A stretch of DNA of 20,815 nt from contig CAZFAI010000012.1 in the NCBI GenBank assembly GCA_964516555.1, positions 1 to 20,815 on the forward strand, read 5' to 3'. Every line of letters starts with the position of its first letter. Within the stretch, counting starts at the first letter, position 1. The notes below the pieces were generated by a model. The model did no database searches. It was not told where the DNA came from and saw only the letters and a program-made list of their open reading frames with translations. Source of the DNA: CAZFAI01 sp964516555. GTDB lineage: Bacteria > Patescibacteriota > Microgenomatia > UBA12405. The translations under genes and the position numbers were made by a program. Positions 7,000-13,320 of the stretch are shown in pieces.

Positions 7000-7069
7000 T
7001 TGCGGGGCCAGGAGTTGAACCTGGCCTGTGAGATTATGAGCCTCACGTGCAGCCGTACACTACCCCGCA
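7000..7069 (-). tRNA. tRNA-Met(CAU), possible initiator, unusually short
   Basis: 70-base cloverleaf on the minus strand: acceptor TGCGGGG/CCCCGCA, D-stem GTGT/GCAC with a six-base loop, anticodon stem TGAGG/TCTCA, loop CTCATAA, four-base variable region, T-arm CCAGG-TTCAACT-CCTGG, discriminator A. The anticodon CAT is at 7036-7038. The acceptor sequence and the loop resemble bacterial initiator tRNA, and it is the only initiator candidate here. However, three initiator hallmarks are altered: pair 1-72 is T-A instead of the C/A mismatch, pair 11-24 is T-A (elongator-like), and the GGG/CCC stem is AGG/TCT. CCA is not encoded (CAA follows). The tRNA call is firm; the initiator assignment is tentative. 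Confidence 0.88.
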
Positions 7070-7086
7070 TGTCTTTTAGCCTTAGA

Positions 7087-7095
7087 ATTTTAACA
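7087..7095 (-). promoter_or_regulatory. extended -10 promoter for the short tRNA-Met
   Basis: On the minus strand: TGT-TAAAAT, identical to the valS box, 17 bases before the mature tRNA 5' end. It lies in the gap after ftsB, so this tRNA need not depend on ftsB transcription. Confidence 0.5.
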
Positions 7096-7103
7096 CACAA
7101 AAT

Positions 7104-7463
7104 TTAGTGAGTAAATAGTTCTAGCCACACTTTCCAATTAGATTTATTTTCATCAATTGTCATTTTTGGATAAAAACCATCATCACCACTAATTACTGGC
7201 ATATCCACCCAGTAGTCTCCTTCTCTCCCAAGTCCGAACTTGTCTCTCGCCTGTTGCTCCAAAAATGCACTACTAGTTGCGTACTCTATTCTTCTTTCTA
7301 GCAATTGGTTTTCTTCTTCTAGTTCTCGCACTAAGTTAGCCAGATTTCTATTTTCTTCTTTTGCATTTTGAAGTACTCTTAACTGATTCAAAGTATTTAA
7401 AACAATAGAAAATAATATCAATATAAATCCAAATAATATGATATAGTCCTTTATTCTTTTCAT
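7104..7463 (-). CDS. FtsB/DivIC-like septum formation protein
   Basis: 119 residues with the layout of the FtsB/DivIC family: a very short cytoplasmic N-terminus (MKRIKDY), one transmembrane helix (about 7-25), a coiled coil (about 28-66, with LVRELEEENQLLERRIEYA), then the conserved segment EQQARDKFGLGREGDYW. These proteins join an FtsL-like and an FtsQ/DivIB-like partner at the septum during divisome assembly. The short polar C-terminal tail (about 90-119) is not diagnostic. The ATG at 7463 has no ribosome binding site; a TATAAT on the minus strand (7499-7504), overlapping the divergent recombinase promoter, could serve it with a leader of about 28 bases. The name FtsB or DivIC cannot be decided from sequence alone. 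Confidence 0.85.
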   Translation of the reverse strand: MKRIKDYIILFGFILILFSIVLNTLNQLRVLQNAKEENRNLANLVRELEEENQLLERRIEYATSSAFLEQQARDKFGLGREGDYWVDMPVISGDDGFYPKMTIDENKSNWKVWLELFTH

Positions 7464-7474
7464 TTAGCTTGGAC

Positions 7475-7503
7475 TTGTGTATTGTCCTAATTCATGTTAT
7501 TAT
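7475..7503 (+). promoter_or_regulatory. promoter for the tyrosine recombinase
   Basis: TTGTGT (7475-7480), a 17-base spacer, then TATTAT (7498-7503) preceded by TGT (7495-7497), so both a -35 and an extended -10 are present. The ATG at 7513 follows nine bases later, giving a leader of about 0-3 bases. The in-frame ATG at 7477 lies inside the -35 box and is therefore unlikely to be the start. Confidence 0.55.
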
Positions 7504-7512
7504 AAGACGATT

Positions 7513-8382
7513 ATGGCAGATCTATCTTTTGATAGTGCCCTTGATTTATTTACTTCCTCTTTAACCAAAAAAGGAAAGTCTACAAATACTATTGTAGCTT
7601 ACAAGGGCGATATCAACCAATTAATAAACTTTTTAAAAGCACAGCACAATATTAGCGCTGTCGACGCTGTCGATCCTTCTCACATCGAGAACTTCAAAAA
7701 AGACTTGATGAAGAATAACTACACCGCTAAGTCAGTTAGCCGCAAGCTCAACTCCATCAAAAACTTTTTCTCATTTCTCAAAAGTGAAGGTGTAATTGAA
7801 AAAGATCCTTCAGGCGAAGTCAAGCACCCTAAATATGAAAATGAATTACCTCGGGTCCTCAAGCCCATTGAATACCGTTCTCTTCGTGATGCTTGCAGAA
7901 ACGACACCCGGGCCACCGCCATTGTTGAGTTAATGCTCCAGGCCGGTCTCCGCATCAAAGAAATTGAAAATCTTAAATTAGAAAATGTCCGTGACAATGA
8001 ACTTGTTATCGAAGCCAATGAAAGCCATTCTGAAAGAATCGTCCCCCTGAATAATTCGGCCAAAATTGCCCTCAAAAGATATTTGGAAGAAAGCCGTTAT
8101 GCCACCAAGTCAAGAAATGTTTTTGTCACCAAGACCGGACGTAAACTCCTTGCCAGAAACGTCAGAAGCCTTCTAAACCGCTATTTTGATAAAGCCGATA
8201 TCAAAGGTGTTAAAGTCAACGATCTCCGCAATACCTTCATAGTTTTTCAGCTCAAATCAGGTGTTCCTATCGACGTCGTTTCCCAGGTGTCCGGCCACAA
8301 AAGAATTTCTACCACCGAAAAATATTTAGAACTAATTGAGGCCAAAGAAGAAGCCAAAGGCATCAAGCTCAAAGAGCTATAA
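7513..8382 (+). CDS. tyrosine recombinase (Xer-like) with altered active site
   Basis: 289 residues from the preferred ATG. The N-terminal SAM-like core-binding domain (about 4-95) has the pattern T-N-T-I-x-A-Y and later FFSFLKSEG. The catalytic domain (about 112-280) keeps Arg I in AGLRIKEI (R147), Arg II in NDLRNTF (R239), the histidine of SGHKRIS (H262) and the nucleophile Y271 in TTEKYLE. Two usual residues differ: aligning on the ERIVPL strand puts E170 where XerC/D have the hairpin lysine, and N236 replaces the first histidine of HxLRH. Xer proteins resolve chromosome dimers at dif; related enzymes move mobile elements. No att-like repeat or element boundary is seen nearby, so a chromosomal role is as likely as a mobile one. 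The last six bases overlap the end of the converging ATPase gene. Confidence 0.88.
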   Translation: MADLSFDSALDLFTSSLTKKGKSTNTIVAYKGDINQLINFLKAQHNISAVDAVDPSHIENFKKDLMKNNYTAKSVSRKLNSIKNFFSFLKSEGVIEKDPSGEVKHPKYENELPRVLKPIEYRSLRDACRNDTRATAIVELMLQAGLRIKEIENLKLENVRDNELVIEANESHSERIVPLNNSAKIALKRYLEESRYATKSRNVFVTKTGRKLLARNVRSLLNRYFDKADIKGVKVNDLRNTFIVFQLKSGVPIDVVSQVSGHKRISTTEKYLELIEAKEEAKGIKLKEL

Positions 8383-10710
8383 TCTCGCTCTCTTAGCAAT
8401 TTCCGATTCCACGATATCTCTCGGTCGCCCGTATTTTAACGCCGACAATCTCTTGATCATCTCTGCCATCTTCGGATTACCCGGCTTTTTCTTTTCTTCC
8501 GCTGCCACCCTCAAAGAGAATGGCGTTTTTGGCACACCGTCTACCAATGTTTTAAGATAAATTTCTCCCGTTCCTAAGTTTAAAAGGTCATGTTCATTGA
8601 AGGTCGGCTTAAATTGGTTTATCAGGAAATTAGCATCTGAAATACCGACCCTGAAACCACAAATCGTACCTACATTACCAAATACGGCATTTTTTACCTC
8701 GTCATCCATTTGTGAGATAAACTGGTTGGCCACTGTTAAATTTAAGTGGTATTTTCTGGCTTCAGACATAATTACGGCAAAATCCTGAGTTGCAAAGTTT
8801 TGAAATTCATCCACATATAAATAAAAATCCCTTCTTTTATCCTCGGGCGTGTCCTGCCGGCTCATGGCGGCAATCAAAATTTTTGGTATTAACACCAAAC
8901 CCAAAAACGCCGAATTTTCTTCACCGATTGTACCCTTGGCTAGATTAATTATTAGAATCTTCCCGTTGTCCATTGCGTCTCGGAAATTAAATGAAGACGT
9001 TGATTGGCCTATGATGTTCCTCATCATGGTGTTGGTGATAAATCGGCCGAACTTCGACACAATATAATCCAGTACTTCCGATTTGTGAAAGTCTGATGTC
9101 TGGGCAATCTGGTCAGTCCAGTAACGCTTGACCATTGGATCTTTAATTTTTGGTAACAGGTATTGAACGTAAGATTGGTCCGTTAGACATCGGACTATTT
9201 CAATAAAAGTTGCTCCCGGCTCAATCATCACCGTTAACATAATATTTCGAATGGCGTGCTCGAATCGGGGACCGACAATTCCGGTTTTATAAGGATCGTA
9301 AAGCTTGTACATTAAATTGATAATTGATGATGTTACAAAATCCTTCTGGTCTTCGTTGTCGCATTCCATTACATTAAAACCCATTGGCCTGTCGGTCACT
9401 GACGGATCAAAATAAATTACATCGTCCACCCTCTCTGGGGGAATCCTCTCCAAAATGCTTTCATAGGTGTCATGCGGATCGATAAAACAGACTCCTTTTC
9501 CGGCTTTAATATCCTGCAAAGCCATATCAGCCAACAGCCATGATTTACCCACGCCTGTTTGCCCTACTATATAAAAATGTCGCTGTCGATCCGAATCAGT
9601 AATACAAAACTTTTTCTTTACCCCCCGGTATAAGTTGTCGCCAATATACATTCCTTCCTGTTTAGACTCTGTCGGCATAGCCGCTTTCCTTGATTTCAGC
9701 CAATAAATGTTTGGAGTCTCAACTGTTTTATTCGGCAAATGGTAAATTGAAGCAATTTCCTCTGCTGACAATATTGATCTTTGACCCGACCAGATAACCA
9801 CCGGATATTTGTAAATAAAATCCTCCATAAACAGTGACTTGACTCGGATCTTTCTTCCCGACAGCTTATTCCATGGTGACTCAAACTGTCCAAAACAAGC
9901 CTTGACATTTGAAATGTTTAATTTGGCTGCTTCTTTGCTCTTAGCCACCGATACTATCCTGATAGCTGTTTCGAAACCTGCCTTGTTGCATTTGTTTTGA
10001 ATCGCCTCCAGTTGTCTGGCATCTACCTTATATGATGCCTTTTCCGGATTCGACTCGCTTTTTTTTGTTGAGCTTATAAAGCTGTTCCCTGCTTTGGCCC
10101 ACTTACCGTCAGTTGGGGAAATAACCACTTGTATCGATACTGCTTCCTCTGGATTTAATTTTGACAAAGCCGAACTTATTGATGAAAGAGTGTCAGTTGG
10201 TATTTCCTTGAAGGTTCTTAGCGGATAATAAGCACCCTTTTTTATCCCCAGCCACGCATATTCCACCTTGCCGTTTTCACTATAAATATTTGGTTCTTCT
10301 ACCACTTGAATATCAGCACCTGCATAAACGCTATAAATCTGTTTTTCCACAAAATCCTGATAGTTCTTTGGCAGGCTGATATAAAATTTAATATCATCAC
10401 CCGTCCCCACAATTTCCAGGGATACGCTTTCCTGGGCCACAACTCCCTGCAAAAACTTAAACTTAGCTGACTTGTAAATACTCGACAGCGAACTGATAAT
10501 TTGTTCCATTGCATCCACTTTTACTTCGTTATCTTCCGGCACCGCCACCAACAAGGTAATCATCTCCAAAGATTTCTTCTCCCGGTCTTTCCATCGATAC
10601 CACAATATCAAAACATAACCCAAAAAAATCAGTAATAAAGCCACCAACCCGCCGGCTACCAGCATAAAAATTATTCCGCTAATCTGGCTAATTAAACCGT
10701 CAATTGTCAT
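8377..10710 (-). CDS. membrane-anchored TraG/VirD4- or DUF87-type ATPase (T4SS-like)
   Basis: 777 residues. An N-terminal hydrophobic segment (about 8-37, FMLVAGGLVALLLIFLGYVLILWY) anchors the protein. A middle region (about 45-370) of several alpha/beta segments has no motif I can name. The P-loop ATPase domain follows: Walker A VGQTGVGKSW (GKS at 388-390), then CFIDPHDTYESIL, Walker B YLYVDEFQNF (D634, E635), and VANQFISQM resembling the sensor region of TraG/TrwB proteins. Such enzymes are hexameric pumps at the inner membrane that move DNA or protein, as in type IV secretion coupling proteins or HerA-like DNA pumps. In CPR genomes similar proteins are commonly linked to type IV pili or DNA uptake, so the substrate is open. 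The start overlaps the upstream small gene by 11 bases, indicating coupling. No relaxase or other VirB gene is in the window. Confidence 0.85.
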   Translation of the reverse strand: MTIDGLISQISGIIFMLVAGGLVALLLIFLGYVLILWYRWKDREKKSLEMITLLVAVPEDNEVKVDAMEQIISSLSSIYKSAKFKFLQGVVAQESVSLEIVGTGDDIKFYISLPKNYQDFVEKQIYSVYAGADIQVVEEPNIYSENGKVEYAWLGIKKGAYYPLRTFKEIPTDTLSSISSALSKLNPEEAVSIQVVISPTDGKWAKAGNSFISSTKKSESNPEKASYKVDARQLEAIQNKCNKAGFETAIRIVSVAKSKEAAKLNISNVKACFGQFESPWNKLSGRKIRVKSLFMEDFIYKYPVVIWSGQRSILSAEEIASIYHLPNKTVETPNIYWLKSRKAAMPTESKQEGMYIGDNLYRGVKKKFCITDSDRQRHFYIVGQTGVGKSWLLADMALQDIKAGKGVCFIDPHDTYESILERIPPERVDDVIYFDPSVTDRPMGFNVMECDNEDQKDFVTSSIINLMYKLYDPYKTGIVGPRFEHAIRNIMLTVMIEPGATFIEIVRCLTDQSYVQYLLPKIKDPMVKRYWTDQIAQTSDFHKSEVLDYIVSKFGRFITNTMMRNIIGQSTSSFNFRDAMDNGKILIINLAKGTIGEENSAFLGLVLIPKILIAAMSRQDTPEDKRRDFYLYVDEFQNFATQDFAVIMSEARKYHLNLTVANQFISQMDDEVKNAVFGNVGTICGFRVGISDANFLINQFKPTFNEHDLLNLGTGEIYLKTLVDGVPKTPFSLRVAAEEKKKPGNPKMAEMIKRLSALKYGRPRDIVESEIAKRARL

Positions 10711-11065
10711 TTTTCTTAAATTTAACTTTTCCCTTGTTTTTCTTAATAACTCTTAGCACAAAAACCGACAGCCATCTGCCGGCATCAGAAACGGTTTTCT
10801 TTAAACCTGCAGCAAAAACGCTTCTCGTTACCGGTAAAACCAGTACCGGATTTGTTGGTGCTGCCGGACCCAAAATTGTTTGTCCTGTTTTATCGTCGGT
10901 TATTGTTTTTTGTCCCGTTTCACTTGCTTTTTCTACTTTTTCTATCCAGCCCTCGACATTAGATGGTAATCGAACCTCTGTCTCATCCTCTAAGTCCCTA
11001 ATTTTAACATCATTTGGGCTCAACTCCTGACCAGGTTGCCCCAAAGTTTCTTTGCTGTTTACCAT
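10700..11065 (-). CDS. small unknown protein, upstream partner of the membrane ATPase
   Basis: 121 residues, not recognised. The N-terminal half is polar and acidic (KIRDLEDETEVRLPSNVEGW), a Gly/Pro-rich segment follows (GPAAPTNP), and the C-terminus has a mildly hydrophobic stretch (DAGRWLSVFVLRVI) then a very basic tail (KKNKGKVKFKKNDN). The tail could bind nucleic acid or the inner face of the membrane. It is the first gene of a two-gene operon, and its stop lies 11 bases inside the ATPase gene, so a functional link is likely. The antisense strand also carries an open frame of 108 codons, taken as a shadow. The start ATG lies 10 bases after TATACT. Confidence 0.65.
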   Translation of the reverse strand: MVNSKETLGQPGQELSPNDVKIRDLEDETEVRLPSNVEGWIEKVEKASETGQKTITDDKTGQTILGPAAPTNPVLVLPVTRSVFAAGLKKTVSDAGRWLSVFVLRVIKKNKGKVKFKKNDN

Positions 11066-11075
11066 AACTAAAACA

Positions 11076-11081
11076 AGTATA
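11076..11081 (-). promoter_or_regulatory. -10 box for the small protein/ATPase operon
   Basis: TATACT on the minus strand, 10 bases before the ATG at 11065; predicts a leader of about 3-4 bases. No TG extension and no clear -35. Confidence 0.4.
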
Positions 11082-11107
11082 GGATAAATTTGCTCTTAAA
11101 ACTACGT

Positions 11108-11113
11108 TATAAT
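11108..11113 (+). promoter_or_regulatory. -10 box for the membrane protein/prenyltransferase/permease operon
   Basis: A perfect TATAAT nine bases before the ATG at 11123, predicting a leader of about 2-3 bases. Divergent from the ATPase operon across a 57-base gap. Confidence 0.5.
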
Positions 11114-11122
11114 TAGGCACAG

Positions 11123-12253
11123 ATGACTACTATCAAGCCCAAGATTTCCCAAGTAATTGGCATCGACAATAGCCGCCATCTTTTGCCCTTCCTTACCTCT
11201 TTAATGATGATTTTCATCGCCATCCTAACGGTTTGGTTTCTCCGGGGTGGCAGTTTCCGGCTCTATGCTAGCGCTTTTTTCGGACTCTATGCCCTAACCA
11301 AACAAATTTGGATCTCGGTTATATTAATCGGTATTCTCCAGAATATCTTATTCCTTCCTCTCCGTTTTTTAAGCTTGAAACTATCAACCACACTCAAAGA
11401 ATTCGAAGATACTCTTGAAGAAACTGAAAATGAGAACGAACAATACATCCTTTTTACCAGGAAAGTCAAAGAAGGCAACCCTGCTGTTGTTTTCTTTATC
11501 GTTAACTTTTTTTTGAATGCCATTGCCTTTTTTTCAGCCGGAAGAATATTTTTAATCGATTTTTACAGCAAGTCACTCGATTCCAATCTTCTTTACAGCT
11601 TTATTCCTTATCCCCAATACCCCCTGCAGGGAACAAATTTTAACTTTCCCTTTTTTAAAATCACGGAAACCATGGCCTTAAACTGGAGTACTATAATTTT
11701 GGTTTGGTTAGTTTTGATCCTGATTCCCATTGTTCCAAGACTTCTCTGGCGTCTTATCCGCTTTATTTTTTGGAAGAACAAAAAAATCTTAGAGGCCAGA
11801 ATAAATTACAATAAAGTACTTTTTAAGTTTGCCGGCTTTTCTACCACTCTCTTTGTTATTTCTCTTATCGTTCTTCGCCACATTCCTACCGCTTTTCAGG
11901 GTAATTGGCTAGTTGCTGATCTTACCCGCCCCAACCCAACTCTCAATGCTATCACTGCCATCGGTACCTTTATCACCGCTCTTCATGCCGGTCATATTAG
12001 AAATTCAATTGCCGTCAAACGGGCGCAAGCAGCATCAATACCTTTGAACGTAATCAACAAGGTAAGCCGGGAAAATATGCGCCAGAGCATGAAAAACGCC
12101 ACTTTTCTTGGCCTCGGTGCCTTTTTTATAACCAACCAGATCCCGTGTGCCTTCGAACTATCAATCGCCACCTTCGAAATACTTTATATTGTTTCCCCCT
12201 ACACTCTCGATCCGCTGTTAACTTTTGCCGATAGGAAAACCAAAAATTCATGA
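11123..12253 (+). CDS. unknown polytopic membrane protein
   Basis: 376 residues, family not recognised. About six hydrophobic segments are visible: roughly 22-41 (FLTSLMMIFIAILTVWFL), 45-88, 124-146 (FFIVNFFLNAIAFFSAGRIF), 186-208 (STIILVWLVLILIPIV), 235-252 (FAGFSTTLFVISLIVL) and a weaker pair after 275. A soluble acidic loop (about 91-110, EEFEDTLEETENENEQ type) lies after the second. No transporter or enzyme signature was seen. The ATG follows a TATAAT by nine bases. The stop overlaps the start of the prenyl synthase (ATGA), so the two are translated together; a role in lipid or isoprenoid metabolism is possible but not shown. Confidence 0.75.
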   Translation: MTTIKPKISQVIGIDNSRHLLPFLTSLMMIFIAILTVWFLRGGSFRLYASAFFGLYALTKQIWISVILIGILQNILFLPLRFLSLKLSTTLKEFEDTLEETENENEQYILFTRKVKEGNPAVVFFIVNFFLNAIAFFSAGRIFLIDFYSKSLDSNLLYSFIPYPQYPLQGTNFNFPFFKITETMALNWSTIILVWLVLILIPIVPRLLWRLIRFIFWKNKKILEARINYNKVLFKFAGFSTTLFVISLIVLRHIPTAFQGNWLVADLTRPNPTLNAITAIGTFITALHAGHIRNSIAVKRAQAASIPLNVINKVSRENMRQSMKNATFLGLGAFFITNQIPCAFELSIATFEILYIVSPYTLDPLLTFADRKTKNS

Positions 12254-13320
12254 GTAATACCGATTTTTCTTCTGTCCTGGGAAGCTACAAAAAATTGGTC
12301 TGGCCGCTTATCGAAATAAACCTTCAACAACAGGTCGATTTTCCTTCTTATTGTCGGGTAAATCAGACTTACTCCAATCTGGTTGATTATTATGCCCAAA
12401 TTGTTTCCGAATATCCCCGTCGTCAGGGGAAATATTTGCGGCCAACCCTCCTCCTTCTAACTGCCCAGTCTATGGGTGTTTCTCTGGATTCAGCCATAAA
12501 TACTGCTGCCGCCATGCAGATCTCAGAAGACTGGATTTTAAATCACGATGACATTGAAGATGATTCATTGCAAAGGCGTGGACTCCCTGCACTTCATCAT
12601 CTTATTGGCAAAGAATTAGCCATCAATGCCGGCGATTCTCTTCATCTTCTTATGTGGAAATTACTCACCGACAATCTTTCTCTCCTCGACAGTCAAACCA
12701 GTCAAAAAATTCTCTACGAATTCTTCAACATGATCAATCGTACCACTTTTGGCCAGACAGTCGAAATTAAATGGACCCAAGACAATCGAAATGACCTCTC
12801 CGACAAAGACATATTTTTGATTCTGGAAAGCAAAACCGGCTACTATACTATCGCCGGTCCCATGCGTCTTGGTGCCATACTAGCCGGTGCTTCCGAAGAC
12901 CAGTTATCTTCAATTTATAAATTTGGAGTAACCCTGGGTCGATCCTTCCAAATAATTGATGACTTGCTTGATTTGACCTCTGATTTCTCCGGTCAAAAAA
13001 AACAGCAGGGGAACGACCTCTACGAAGGCAAAAAAACCATCATGCTTATGCACCTCTTTCGCCAGGCCAATCCCAATGATAGGAAAAAAATTAACGATAT
13101 TATGGCCAAGTCCCGCTCCCAAAAAAGCCCTGGTGAAATTGCTTGGATAATTGAAAAAATGCACCACTATGGTTCGCTCGATTATGCCAAAAATTTAGCC
13201 ACTGAGTTTGCCAACCAGTCAAAGCAAATCTTTACCAAGGACCTAAAATTTATCAAAAAAGAACCCTTCCGCTCCCAAATTGCTTCTGCCATAGATTTTA
13301 TTATTAACCGCGACCATTAA
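12250..13320 (+). CDS. polyprenyl diphosphate synthase (FPP/GGPP type)
   Basis: 356 residues, all-alpha trans-isoprenyl diphosphate synthase that condenses isopentenyl diphosphate with an allylic diphosphate. Seen: GKYLRPTLLLL, the first aspartate-rich motif DDIED (100-104) followed by RRG, and the second, DDLLD (237-241), after FQI. GNDLYEGKKTIMLM matches the GNDL-EGK-T segment near the active site. The first motif has no two-residue insert and carries an aromatic residue (W95) five positions upstream. In archaeal-type GGPP synthases that arrangement limits the chain to about C15-C20, so a short product is inferred. N-terminal residues about 1-45 are longer than usual. The start overlaps the upstream stop (ATGA) and the stop overlaps the permease start by one base. 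Confidence 0.9.
   Translation: MSNTDFSSVLGSYKKLVWPLIEINLQQQVDFPSYCRVNQTYSNLVDYYAQIVSEYPRRQGKYLRPTLLLLTAQSMGVSLDSAINTAAAMQISEDWILNHDDIEDDSLQRRGLPALHHLIGKELAINAGDSLHLLMWKLLTDNLSLLDSQTSQKILYEFFNMINRTTFGQTVEIKWTQDNRNDLSDKDIFLILESKTGYYTIAGPMRLGAILAGASEDQLSSIYKFGVTLGRSFQIIDDLLDLTSDFSGQKKQQGNDLYEGKKTIMLMHLFRQANPNDRKKINDIMAKSRSQKSPGEIAWIIEKMHHYGSLDYAKNLATEFANQSKQIFTKDLKFIKKEPFRSQIASAIDFIINRDH

Noticed and set aside
7477..7512. Upstream in-frame ATG that would add 12 residues to the recombinase
   Set aside because: The added residues (MYCPNSCYYKTI) do not fit the family, and the ATG lies inside the predicted -35/-10 region; MADLSF at 7513 is better.
10704..11030. 108-codon plus-strand frame antisense to the small unknown protein
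   Set aside because: Serine/threonine/proline-rich with no family match; the minus-strand frame has operon context and an overlap with the ATPase.
7104..11065. Mobile element: recombinase plus TraG/VirD4-like ATPase as an integrative conjugative element
   Set aside because: No relaxase, att-like direct repeats, tRNA-end duplication or change in gene style was seen; both genes sit among core genes and similar ATPases are common CPR chromosomal genes.
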